Origin: Cronobacter sakazakii
GTDB taxonomy: Bacteria > Pseudomonadota > Gammaproteobacteria > Enterobacterales > Enterobacteriaceae
Assembly (NCBI RefSeq): GCF_000982825.1
Contig: NZ_CP011047.1
Location: forward strand, 2,604,001-2,668,000
Direction of reading: 5' to 3'
Length of the DNA: 64,000 bases
Below the pieces are notes generated by a model. That model saw only the letters and a list, made by a program, of their open reading frames with translations. It was not told where the DNA came from and made no database searches. Below are positions 18,315-27,282 of the stretch, in pieces. Positions within the stretch are counted from its first letter, which is position 1. The number at the start of each line of letters is the position of its first letter. Both the position numbers and the translations under genes were made by a program.

Positions 18315-18362
18315 TTAATCAGACGCCGCCGCCGGTATCAGACTTTCTATATCCATATCCAT
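18315..18362 (-). pseudogene. 15-codon remnant of a DUF2235 effector gene
   Basis: Between the two DUF3304 copies the minus strand reads MDMDIESLIPAAASD-stop, which matches the N-terminus of the intact effector (MDIESLIAAASRAQ) and of the broken paralogue (MDMDAIIATASRAN). It shows that each DUF3304 gene once had its own effector and that this copy lost all but its first codons. Confidence 0.75.
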
Positions 18363-18373
18363 TGTTTTCCCTT

Positions 18374-18883
18374 TTAACTCTTTGGTTGTTTAATATTATC
18401 GGGGCGCTTCTCATAGGGTGACCAGGCATCCTTACTCCAGCCCAGTAGCACTTTATCACCCGGTAAGAAATGGACATGTAAATTATCCTCGCCCCATTCA
18501 CGCTTCGGGAGTGGTATAACGACACGGCGAGTTTCTTTACGCATTCCGGCATCATACTGAGCGCGAGTGGTACTCAACGTCCAGATAACCTCTGCCGTCT
18601 TACCTTCAATGCTGCCGCAACATGTAGCACCACCACCGCCATGGGTCGATGCATTGGAACCCGCCACACCATTAACACTAAAACCCAGAACCGGACGATC
18701 AAGATCGCTATGAATTATCAGCGTTACCGCCCCGGTTGGCGGTCCCCAGATGCTTGCCCATACCAGCCAGGCGGCGTAAATCATCACCGGGAGTGATAAC
18801 CCAAACCAGACCCATTTTCCCCAGCGGGCATATCCCCGGTTAACTGCCGCATCTATTTTTTCGAGCCGACGATAAAATCCCAT
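18374..18883 (-). CDS. DUF3304 protein, putative effector immunity (copy 2)
   Basis: A 169-residue tandem paralogue of the 17735-18256 gene: same membrane segment (WVWFGLSLPVMIYAAWLV), same cysteine motif (GGGGATCCGS) and the same C-terminal PGDKVLLGW block. The 5' 60 bases are almost identical between copies, so the duplication is recent or maintained by gene conversion. Its downstream effector is reduced to a 15-codon remnant, making it an orphan immunity gene. Confidence 0.8.
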   Translation of the reverse strand: MGFYRRLEKIDAAVNRGYARWGKWVWFGLSLPVMIYAAWLVWASIWGPPTGAVTLIIHSDLDRPVLGFSVNGVAGSNASTHGGGGATCCGSIEGKTAEVIWTLSTTRAQYDAGMRKETRRVVIPLPKREWGEDNLHVHFLPGDKVLLGWSKDAWSPYEKRPDNIKQPKS

Positions 18884-18920
18884 TTTTATTCCCTGCCTGC
18901 CTTGCTTTCGTTTGGGGATA

Positions 18921-19129
18921 TTAAACTTTAAAAAATAATGGAATATTGATCAGACAATGCTCCGGTGTGTGCCGTTGAATCTTACGGCCGATGTCATTGG
19001 CTTGGGCACATCTCTCCGGTGTCGGAGTGATGCTGGCGTTATCAAACCGCGAGTTGTACCCGATGCAATGCAGATAGTTACTGACGTCACAGAGATTTAT
19101 TTTTAAGTGTTTTTTATGACATGTGGGTT
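18921..19129 (-). pseudogene. C-terminal remnant of an unrecognised gene
   Basis: On the minus strand an open frame of about 69 codons without a start reads ...NLCDVSNYLHCIGYNSR, then FDNASITPTPERCAQANDIG and ends RHTPEHCLINIPLFFKV-stop. Composition and codon use look like real protein, with four Cys. There is no ATG and a stop lies just upstream, so it seems to be the tail of a deleted gene at the edge of the type VI cargo block. I do not recognise the family. Confidence 0.5.
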
Positions 19130-19218
19130 TACGTTATAAAAAATGCATCATGCGCGGAATCTATGGAGCAGTGAGGTCACAATATAGAGGGAGGAGGTTT
19201 GGCGACAGTACGCTCAAG

Positions 19219-19259
19219 AAAAGCAAAAAGCCCGCTAAAAAGCGGGCTTTTTTGAATCT
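19219..19259 (-). terminator. tRNA-Asn 1 terminator / 41-base direct repeat, copy 2
   Basis: Hairpin AGCCCGCT (19229-19236) with AGCGGGCT (19241-19248) and flanking A and T runs. The whole 41-base segment is identical to 15836-15876 and 47212-47252. Confidence 0.88.
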
Positions 19260-19334
19260 GGCTCCTCTGACTGGACTCGAACCAGTGACATACGGATTAA
19301 CAGTCCGCCGTTCTACCGACTGAACTACAGAGGA
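19259..19334 (-). tRNA. tRNA-Asn(GTT), copy 1
   Basis: 76 bases including encoded CCA. Acceptor arm TCCTCTG pairs with CAGAGGA, anticodon loop contains GTT (CTGTTAA), and the T arm GGTTCGAGTCC is standard. Identical to the copies at 28408, 43258 and 47252. In E. coli the corresponding genes are asnT, asnW, asnU and asnV; position next to yeeO suggests asnW or asnU. Confidence 0.97.
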
Positions 19335-19524
19335 ATCGTGTGGAGGCTAATCATAGCGGCCCCGCGCCAATTGTCAAATGCCATTTTCCTTCGGCCTGCG
19401 TGTTCGGACATTCTCTGAACATTACGCGCTATTTTCCAACAATATCTCTGGAAAGCCTTTGCAGGAATGCGGGTTCTAACTCATTATTTGAAATGAGGTT
19501 TCAACTTTCACGCGCAGGTTCATT

Positions 19525-20997
19525 TTGAGTGTAACCACCACCGTTCGCCAGGCTATCGCTCGTACGCCCTGGTACAAGAAAAGAAAAAGCTATCGGGTTC
19601 TGTTCTGGCGCGAAATCACGCCGCTGGCTGTGCCTATTTTGCTGGAAAACACCTGCGTGCTGCTGATGGGCGTGCTGAGCACGTTCCTTGTAAGCTGGCT
19701 CGGCAAAGAAGCGATGGCGGGCGTGGGCCTCGCCGACAGCTTCAATATGGTGGTGCTCTCCTTTTTCGCTGCGGTCGATTTAGGGACGACCGTTGTGGTG
19801 GCGTTCAGCCTTGGCAAGCGCGATCGCAAGCGGGCGAGGGCGGCGGCCAGGCAGTCGCTGGTGCTGATGACTATCGTCTCGATTCTGCTGGCGGCGCTGG
19901 TGCATGTGACCGGTGAATACATCATTGACGTGGTGGCGGGCGAGGCGACGGCGCAGGTCAAAGAACTCGCGCTCATTTACCTGCAACTGACTGCCTGGAG
20001 CTACCCGGCGGCGGCCATCGCGCTTATCGGCAGCGGCGCGCTGCGCGGGGCGGGGAATACCAAAATCCCGCTGCTGATTAACGGCGGGATGAACATCCTG
20101 AATATCGTGATCAGCGGCTTTTTGATTTACGGGCTGTTTTCCTGGCACGGCCTCGGTTTTATCGGCGCCGGGCTGGGGCTGACTATTTCGCGCTATATCG
20201 GCGCTATCGCCATTCTTTATGTGCTGATGATCGGCTTTAACCCGGCGCTGCGCATCTCGCTCAAAAGCTATTTCTCGCCGCTTAAGCTCAATATTCTCTG
20301 GGAAGTGCTCGGCATCGGGCTGCCTGCGAGCATTGAATCGGTGCTGTTTAACGGCGGCAAACTGCTGACGCAGATGTTTGTGGCGGGCATGGGAACCAAC
20401 GTGATTGCCGGTAACTTTATCGCGTTCTCGGTCGCCGCCCTGATTAACCTGCCGGGGAACGCGCTCGGCTCGGCTTCCACTATTATCACCGGTAAACGTC
20501 TCGGCAAAGGCCAGATTGGCCAGGCGGAACGCGAACTGCGCCACGTCTTCTGGCTTTCGACAATCATGCTGACGGCCATCGCCTGGGTGAGCGCGCCGTT
20601 CGCCGGGCTGTTTGCCTCGTTTTACACCCATGAAGACGATGTGAAAGAGGTTGTAAAAGTCCTGCTGTGGCTCAACGCGGCGTTTATGCCGATCTGGGCG
20701 GCCTCGTGGGTGCTCCCGGCGGGGCTTAAAGGCGCGCGCGACGCACGCTTTGCGATGTGGGTGTCGATGCTCGGCATGTGGGGCTGTCGCGTCGTGGCAG
20801 GCTATACGCTCGGGATTGTGCTCGGTATGGGCGTTGTGGGCGTGTGGCTCGGCATGTTCCTCGACTGGGCCGTGCGCGGCGTCTTCTTCTACTGGCGCAT
20901 GGTGAGTGGCAAGTGGCTGCAAAAATATCCACGCCCGCCGAAGCGGCCCGTGGTACTGGACACCCCCGCACCGCCGGGGCAACCGAAGGCGATGTAA
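19525..20997 (+). CDS. yeeO: MATE family flavin exporter YeeO
   Basis: A 490-residue MATE transporter with twelve predicted membrane segments, very similar to E. coli YeeO from RKSYRVLFWREITPLAVPI onward. The E. coli protein exports FMN and FAD. It lies beside a tRNA-Asn gene as in E. coli. The likely initiator is TTG at 19525 (MSVTTTVRQAI); no ATG or GTG in frame lies close upstream, and the E. coli protein carries a longer, poorly conserved N-terminus. Start is therefore uncertain. Confidence 0.9.
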   Translation: MSVTTTVRQAIARTPWYKKRKSYRVLFWREITPLAVPILLENTCVLLMGVLSTFLVSWLGKEAMAGVGLADSFNMVVLSFFAAVDLGTTVVVAFSLGKRDRKRARAAARQSLVLMTIVSILLAALVHVTGEYIIDVVAGEATAQVKELALIYLQLTAWSYPAAAIALIGSGALRGAGNTKIPLLINGGMNILNIVISGFLIYGLFSWHGLGFIGAGLGLTISRYIGAIAILYVLMIGFNPALRISLKSYFSPLKLNILWEVLGIGLPASIESVLFNGGKLLTQMFVAGMGTNVIAGNFIAFSVAALINLPGNALGSASTIITGKRLGKGQIGQAERELRHVFWLSTIMLTAIAWVSAPFAGLFASFYTHEDDVKEVVKVLLWLNAAFMPIWAASWVLPAGLKGARDARFAMWVSMLGMWGCRVVAGYTLGIVLGMGVVGVWLGMFLDWAVRGVFFYWRMVSGKWLQKYPRPPKRPVVLDTPAPPGQPKAM

Positions 20998-21009
20998 GCC
21001 TGAAGCCAA

Positions 21010-21037
21010 AAAGCCCGCTATAAAGCGGGCTTTTTTA
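21010..21037 (+). terminator. Terminator after yeeO
   Basis: AAGCCCGCT and AGCGGGCTT pair around ATAA and are followed by TTTTTT, 13 bases after the yeeO stop. Confidence 0.9.
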
Positions 21038-21040
21038 TAC

Positions 21041-21388
21041 TCGTTATGCGTCATCTGAAAGCTACTTATCAGCGAAACGGTATTTCTTACTCCCCGAAAA
21101 GTTTTGTTTATATATCCATTCAGTTTCATTATTCATTTAATAAATTAATTCACGTGATAAATATTATTGGCTATATGTTCTGGTAGTCAAAAATAAATAT
21201 TAAGCATTGTTTTTTCTGCGTGATGGCTATAGCAAGTATTCGCATCGAAATATACCGGGCTAAAAATGATTTATTACCTTTTTCCGGATTGACCCGAATT
21301 TTTTGCGGCTTATCCTGTTATTTTTTTTCGTTATTAAAACTGATCGGACGATTGCCGGACGCGGCAATGTTTTTCAAAGGAATGAAGG
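21041..21388. other. AT-rich intergenic region upstream of vgrG
   Basis: About 350 bases of low GC content between the yeeO terminator and vgrG. I see no convincing gene; it probably holds the vgrG promoter. The change in composition marks the start of acquired DNA. Confidence 0.5.
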
Positions 21389-23719
21389 ATGGATATTTCC
21401 GGTAAAGGATTCAGTGTTTCTTCCCGTTATACGCTTGAAATCGCCCACAGCCGGGTGAGGCCTGACGTACTTAATTTTCACGGGCGCGAAGCCCTTAGCG
21501 AGCCATACCAATGGCGCATTGAATTCACCGCTCCGCAGAGCGACCTGGCGCCTGATGACGTTCTTTTGAAATACGCCACTCTGAAGATGCTTTCTGGCCG
21601 CGTGGTATATGGCGTCATAACCCGTTTTGAATGGCTGGGAACGTCAGCAGACCAGACGCACTACGCGGTGACGCTCGCTTCGCGGCTGGCGTTACTGAGC
21701 CTGACCCGCCGCTGCGCGGTCTACCAGAATCTCTCAGTGCCTGAATTGCTGGAGCGGATACTGCGCGCGCACGGCCTGGAAGGGCCGGATTTTGATTTCC
21801 GCCTTGAGCGGTCGTATCCGCAGCGGGAACTCATCACCCAGTGGCGGGAAACCGATCTGGAATTTATTCAGCGCATTCTCTCCGAAGTGGGTGTGTGGTT
21901 TCGCACAGAAATGAACGCGGTGACGCAACTGGAAACTCTCATCGTTGGCGACAGCCAGCTTAACTGTGTGTTCGGCGTCAGCGTGCCATACCGGGAGCCA
22001 TCCGGCCTGTATGACGGCGCGCAAGACGCCGTGTGGGATGTACGGTGCTGGCAGAACACAGTCACCGGCGTGGTACGCACCCGGGATTACAACTATCGCA
22101 CCGCTGATACCCCGATGGATTCTGCCGTGACGGTAAGGAGCGAGGCTATCACCACCGGCGAGCATTACCGGTATGGCGCGCCGTTTCTTGAAGCGGGCGA
22201 CGACGCGACGTCAGAGCCGGAAACGGAGAGCGGCGCGTTTTATGCGCGCATCCACCATGAGCGCGAACTGAACAGTGCTACGCGTCTGCATCTTTTGAGC
22301 AACGCCTCGCATCTCACGCCTGGGCAGGTGCTGGAAACGCCAGAAAGCCCGGTAGCCGCGCTGAAAGAGGGGATGCTGATTACGCTCGCAACATACCGCG
22401 CCGCGCGGGATACGCGCCTGCATGTCTCGCTGTGGGGCATTCCTTATTCCGAGCGGGTGAATTATCGCCCGGTGGAGATTATCCGCCCGGAAATTCACGG
22501 TACGCTGCCCGCCCGTATTGAAAGCCGTGAGCCGCATGACACCTACGCCTGGCTGGACGATACAGGCCGCTACCGGGTGAAGCTGGATTTCAGCCGTGAA
22601 GATGCTGAGCCTGGCTATCACTACCTGTGGGTTCGTCAGGCAAAGCCGTATGCGGGTGATGCCTTTGGCTGGCACACGCCGCTTCTGGACGGCACCGAAG
22701 TTAGCATTGCGTTTGACGACGGCAATATCGACCGCCCTTATATCGCCCATGCGTTTCACGACGCTGAACATGCCGACATCGTCACGCGCGACAACCGCAG
22801 CCAGAACATTCTGCGCACAGCGGCGCGCAATGAACTGCGGATGGAGGATCTGCGCGGGCAGGAGCACGTCGCGCTCACCACTCCATACGGTGCATCTTCT
22901 TTGAATCAGGGCCACATCACGAATGAACAGAGTCAACAGCGTGGCGCGGGTTTTGAACTCAGAACGGATGAATATGGCGTTATCCGCGTGGCAAAAGGGT
23001 TGTTTGTCACCGCCGAAGGCCAGACGAAAGCCGCAGGCGAGGTGCTGGAGAGGGAGGTGGTGCAGAGAGAAATAGAAATTTGCCTTAACCAGATCCAACA
23101 GTTAGCTGACGCCGCAGCGCAGGCACAGGCGCTGGAAGCAGATATTGCCAGCCAGATGGCGATGTTTAATGCGCGGTTAAAGCCGTTAAACCAGATGGTG
23201 CATTTCCACGGCCCGCAGGGAACGGCGTTCACCAGCGGCGAACATCTACAGATGACGGCCAGCAAGAATGTGGTAATGAATGCCGGAGGCTCTTTGAGTA
23301 TGGGCGCGATGGGAAACATGACCCTGAACGCCGGTGAAAAAATCGGCCTGTTTGCCCGAACGGGAAAACTGAATGTTATCTCCGGTGAAGGCCCGGTGCA
23401 GTTTCAGGCACAGAACGGCACGATGTCTTTGAGCGCGCAGCAAAAAATAAGTCTGGTTTCGACAGGCGATATGCTGTTTGCCGGCAAAAAGAAGGTGACG
23501 CTGATTGGCGGCGGCAGCTACCTGAAAATAGAGCAGGGGAAAATAGAGTACGGAACGACGGCCACGTATTTACGCAAGGTGGAGCGGACGTTTGTTGGTG
23601 GTTCAGCCTCTCAGCCCCTGACGTTCCCCGAAATTCATCCGGTGATACAGAGCACTATCTGCATTCCATGTCTGCTTAAAGCGATTCAGGCGAATGATGC
23701 CATTATTGAGGGATTATAA
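21389..23719 (+). CDS. Type VI secretion tip protein VgrG (orphan)
   Basis: A 776-residue spike protein (TssI). The gp27-like part covers about residues 1-380 (YTLEIAHSRVRPDVLNFHG at the start), the gp5 OB fold about 385-470 (YRVKLDFSREDAEPGYHY, FGWHTPLLDGTEVSIAF), and the C-terminal beta-helix with DUF2345-like NVVMNAGGSLSMGAMGN repeats follows. There is no extra effector domain after it, so it would deliver the proteins encoded next to it. No sheath, baseplate or membrane-complex genes are in the window, so it must work with an apparatus encoded elsewhere. Confidence 0.95.
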   Translation: MDISGKGFSVSSRYTLEIAHSRVRPDVLNFHGREALSEPYQWRIEFTAPQSDLAPDDVLLKYATLKMLSGRVVYGVITRFEWLGTSADQTHYAVTLASRLALLSLTRRCAVYQNLSVPELLERILRAHGLEGPDFDFRLERSYPQRELITQWRETDLEFIQRILSEVGVWFRTEMNAVTQLETLIVGDSQLNCVFGVSVPYREPSGLYDGAQDAVWDVRCWQNTVTGVVRTRDYNYRTADTPMDSAVTVRSEAITTGEHYRYGAPFLEAGDDATSEPETESGAFYARIHHERELNSATRLHLLSNASHLTPGQVLETPESPVAALKEGMLITLATYRAARDTRLHVSLWGIPYSERVNYRPVEIIRPEIHGTLPARIESREPHDTYAWLDDTGRYRVKLDFSREDAEPGYHYLWVRQAKPYAGDAFGWHTPLLDGTEVSIAFDDGNIDRPYIAHAFHDAEHADIVTRDNRSQNILRTAARNELRMEDLRGQEHVALTTPYGASSLNQGHITNEQSQQRGAGFELRTDEYGVIRVAKGLFVTAEGQTKAAGEVLEREVVQREIEICLNQIQQLADAAAQAQALEADIASQMAMFNARLKPLNQMVHFHGPQGTAFTSGEHLQMTASKNVVMNAGGSLSMGAMGNMTLNAGEKIGLFARTGKLNVISGEGPVQFQAQNGTMSLSAQQKISLVSTGDMLFAGKKKVTLIGGGSYLKIEQGKIEYGTTATYLRKVERTFVGGSASQPLTFPEIHPVIQSTICIPCLLKAIQANDAIIEGL

Positions 23720-23721
23720 CG

Positions 23722-24543
23722 ATGAACAATACTGCGCTATTCACGGCACTGAGTGTGACCAGGGAAGAAAAGATCAGCCTGATTTTTGAAGCAGGAGCGC
23801 AACCGGAAGCCGATTTTCTGACATTCAGGGATAAAAACGATAAAAGACTACACTCGCTCTATATTCACCCGCAACTTACGGCACTCCAGAATTACGGACC
23901 ATGGCTGCTTGAAGTCGATGGTACGGAGCAACTACAGAGCGACATGAACACGCTGCCGGGCAGTGTGGCCGTCATTGTCTCCACACTCAACCGCCCCTTT
24001 CTGGCAATTCAGTTGTCCCGCGCCTGCACCATCGTCCAGCCAGGAGGAGCCACTACGCTGGTGCGCTTCTATGCAAATCATGTCATTACCGTACTTGCCA
24101 CCTGCGCAGATTATGGCTGGCATGCGTGTTTATTTGATGGCATCACGCAGTGGTGGTTACCGGGAGAAACGCAGTGGCAACCTCTTCACATTGCACCATC
24201 ACAAGCAGAAAGGGCCGACGACCCGATTATTCGGCTTGATGAAACCACCTGGCAGCAGATCGCGGATAATCCACTGGTGAAGAGTGTGCTGAGCGAATGG
24301 CGGAAAATGGCGTCCAGTCACGCTTTCCCGGCATGTACGCAGCGACGAATGGTTATCAGGGCACTGGACAAGGCGAAAAGCTTCGGGCTGGATGCGCCCG
24401 CCGACCAGCAACTGTATGCGCTTTGTTATCTCAATGGCGGGAAGAAAATACTGGAGTCAGAGACGGTTCGCACGTTATTGCCCGGAGTTGTGAACGGGAA
24501 GGAGTCTCTGGCAAACGTGTTATCCCGGGCGTCTGAATCGTGA
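23722..24543 (+). CDS. DUF4123 type VI effector adaptor/chaperone
   Basis: A 273-residue protein with a DUF4123 domain in the first ~130 residues (LYIHPQLTALQNYGPWLLEV, TLVRFYANHVITVLATC). DUF4123 proteins (Tap/TEC/VasW) load a specific effector onto VgrG. It starts two bases after the vgrG stop and is followed by DUF3304 and DUF2235 genes, so its cargo was probably the DUF2235 protein that is now disrupted. Confidence 0.88.
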   Translation: MNNTALFTALSVTREEKISLIFEAGAQPEADFLTFRDKNDKRLHSLYIHPQLTALQNYGPWLLEVDGTEQLQSDMNTLPGSVAVIVSTLNRPFLAIQLSRACTIVQPGGATTLVRFYANHVITVLATCADYGWHACLFDGITQWWLPGETQWQPLHIAPSQAERADDPIIRLDETTWQQIADNPLVKSVLSEWRKMASSHAFPACTQRRMVIRALDKAKSFGLDAPADQQLYALCYLNGGKKILESETVRTLLPGVVNGKESLANVLSRASES

Positions 24544-24590
24544 TGATTCGATAAAAGGGATTTTGGCGCTAATGAATTCAAGGAAAACAT

Positions 24591-25112
24591 ATGGAGTTAT
24601 ATAACCTTCTGAAGAAGCGTGCTGATAGCGAGCTAACGCAACTCTACGCCCGGCGTAAGCGCTGGCTATGGGGGTTTTTACTTACCCCTTTTATCCTGAT
24701 GTTTGCCTGGACGTTTTGGGTGGCAAACTGGGGGGAGACAGCGGGCGGGGTGACGCTAATAATTCACAGCAGGCTGGATAGACCTGTTCTCGGGTTCAGT
24801 GTAAATGGTGTAGCCGGAGGTAATGCTTCCGCTTACGGAGAAGGTGCGACAACGTGCTGTGGTTCAATTCAGGGGCCCTCAGCAGAGGTTATCTGGACGC
24901 TGAGTGTTACCGGTCCGCAATATGAAGCGGGTATGCGGCCAGAAAAACACCGGGTGGTGCTTCCGCTGCCCGAGAGAAAGCGCGGTGAAAACGATCTTCA
25001 TGTGCACTTTTTACCGGGGGATAAAGTGTTGCTGGGCTGGAGCGATAATGCCTGGTCGCCTTATGATAAAAATAATCCTAATTTTGATTTATCCGGTGAT
25101 GATAAGGAATAA
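24591..25112 (+). CDS. DUF3304 protein, putative effector immunity (copy 3)
   Basis: A 173-residue relative of the two DUF3304 proteins at 17.7-18.9 kb: membrane segment at residues 22-44 (RKRWLWGFLLTPFILMFAWT), motif NASAYGEGATTCCGS, and C-terminal PGDKVLLGWSDNAWSPY. More diverged than the tandem pair. It precedes a DUF2235 gene by five bases in the same order as the minus-strand block. Confidence 0.8.
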   Translation: MELYNLLKKRADSELTQLYARRKRWLWGFLLTPFILMFAWTFWVANWGETAGGVTLIIHSRLDRPVLGFSVNGVAGGNASAYGEGATTCCGSIQGPSAEVIWTLSVTGPQYEAGMRPEKHRVVLPLPERKRGENDLHVHFLPGDKVLLGWSDNAWSPYDKNNPNFDLSGDDKE

Positions 25113-25117
25113 CTCAT

Positions 25118-26911
25118 ATGGATATGGATGCAATAATTGCAACGGCAAGCCGTGCAAACCAGTCAATTCAGTATAACTTAGGGAGTTGCTCCCGGGTTTT
25201 GCATATTGGCTTTTTCTTTGATGGAGTGGGGCATAATGTTGAACAGGATGCGCCTAATGAACGGTTAAGCAATATTGCGCGTTTATTTCGAGCCTTCCCT
25301 GATGATAAAGACAATACTGATTATGCTTTTATTCATTATAAGAAACACTATATCTCCGGCTTAGGCACGCCCTTTAACGACGACCCCGCAGAGTTTTTGC
25401 AGTCTCAAATGAATAAGGCGCGCGATGATTATCAGGGCGGTTTGCCCACGGACCCGAAAGACGCGGCAGAAGATTTTGCCAAAGACGCGCTATCGGGTAA
25501 AAGCCCGAAAGAGACGTTGACTGAAATGAGAAATAAACTTCTGTCTCCTGTCGGGCGCCTTGATTCACTTAAACAATCTTATATGGGAAACCTTAAGAAA
25601 ATTGTTACGGAAGCGACTCCCTGGCTACGCGACTCTCGCATCATGGCTTATAACTTTGCGACAGGTGTTGATAGTCGCTTGGAAAGCGCGAAAGCACGCT
25701 TTGCCTCTTCCTTTAAGGAGGCTGTCAGCACGGGAGAAATTCCTGTTAAGCTCATTTCTATTTCACTCTTCGGATATGATCTTGGCGCAACGTTAGCGCG
25801 TCAGTTTATTGATATGTTATTGACCTAAATATGTAAGAAAAATGGCGAGCAGTATATCTATGAGTCGGTGCCTATTGATATTGTTTTTACCGGATTATTT
25901 GATTGCTCAAGAGATACGCCTGCAAGTAGCAATAATGGTATGGAATATGCCGGTACCGCCGCTGCGTTTATTCCTGGAGGTATTGCGAAAGTAGCGGCTA
26001 CGATATGTTCTATGTTGGGACGTAAATATATTGATCATATGTCCCCTCTACCAGAGCAGGTTAAAAAGTCTCTGCATTTGGTTGCAGCCCATGAACGCAG
26101 ACCGTGGCGCTGTCTTTACCGAACAGGACAAAATGATCGTCATTGCGAAGAGCTGATGCCGGGATGTAGTGAAGATATCGGAGGTGGGCTGAAACCCGAT
26201 GAGCAGAAACCCAGCGCGGAACTGAGCCGTGTAGCTCTTAACCGGATGTATCGTGAAGCGATGAAAGCAGGTGTGCCTTTCCCCGATTTAAGTTCTCTGT
26301 ACCAGACGGACGCAATGGTGTGGTCATATTTTGCGATGAGCGATACCGTTAACGGGTTAACAGCCTCTGAATGGACTGCGCGTTACCAGCGTGCAGTGCC
26401 GCCAAAACGTGTGACATATCAGGCATTGAATCGACATCTTGATAGCTATTTTGAATGGCTGGGTGCGCAGTATTATCTATACAGAAAAAGATTACGACTG
26501 CTTGAGGCGCAACATAGCGCTATTTACAGATCGTATGAAGCCGCCAACGGGCTGCTGGGCATTTCATCTCAGGCGAAAAGCGCAGCGGATGATATTGTTG
26601 AGGATATTGCCATCCTTAAAAAGCACTGGGGTTGGCTTGATGAGGTTCGTGATGCGGCATACCAGCAATTAAGGGATGACCAGGATCTTCCGCCAGTTTA
26701 TTACGAGAATGTTTACGAACCCGCTTGTATCAGAGCGCAATATTTTATCGACTGTGGTGGCTTTGGTTATCGAGGGGAACCTGCTCCGCCGAAATGGGAT
26801 CGCGCACCTTCTGAAATTTACTCATGGTTTGTGCATGACGTTCAGACGCTACGGAATGGCGATAGTATTACCAACGAATTCTTTTGCATCAGATGGATGG
26901 AGCCTCATTAA
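25118..26911 (+). pseudogene. DUF2235 putative effector gene with in-frame stop
   Basis: The frame starting MDMDAIIATASRAN runs to 26911 and would encode 597 residues, the same length as the intact paralogue at 15942-17735. Codon 237 (25826-25828) is TAA; the aligned residue in the paralogue is Glu235, so a single G-to-T change (GAA to TAA) explains it. After the stop the frame continues as ICKKNGEQYIYESVPIDI, then FTGLFDCSRDT and PGCSEDIGGG. The nucleophile elbow again reads GYDLG. It follows VgrG, a DUF4123 adaptor and DUF3304 as the expected cargo gene. A restart downstream of the stop is possible but would lack the N-terminal FFFDG motif. Confidence 0.88.
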
Positions 26912-27271
26912 TGGCCGTCATTAGACCCTCACTTACAGAAAATAATTTTATTACCCGCGATTGATGGCTGACATTTTCATGGGAAGTCAGAACGGCTGGC
27001 CCGTATGGAGATTGCGTAAAAGGCATTATCAAAGTAGGTGGAAAAACGTACCAGATGAACCTTAAACAGCTCATGATGAGCGGACTTATCCGCGCGGATG
27101 AAATCGCCCGTAATTACTATTTGCGTCGGCGCGCTGGTAGTGACGCTGGGTATTCCGGAGGCCATTATTAGCGCATTTCTTCTGATTATTCGTCTGGCGA
27201 TAACCGCCTGGGAAACCCTTGTAACAATTCTCGGCGGTGGCGCAGGCGCAGCGGCACTGGGTGCCGGTTAA
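26911..27271 (+). pseudogene. Small broken gene in type VI cargo operon
   Basis: ATG overlaps the effector stop (TAATG). It reads MAVIRPSLTENNFITRD, then TGA in frame, then WLTFSWEVRTAGPYGD and KGIIKVGGKTYQMNLKQLMM in the same frame, and shifts frame near 27125 into a hydrophobic tail LGIPEAIISAFLLIIRLAIT ending GAGAAALGAG-stop. Two lesions, a stop and a frameshift, in a protein of about 120 residues with a membrane-active-looking end. Family not recognised. Confidence 0.65.
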
Positions 27272-27282
27272 AAGGAGCAGAT

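Noticed and set aside
19780..21129. 449-codon minus-strand frame across yeeO
   Set aside because: His/Arg/Gln-rich antisense of a membrane transporter gene; no family similarity or ribosome site.
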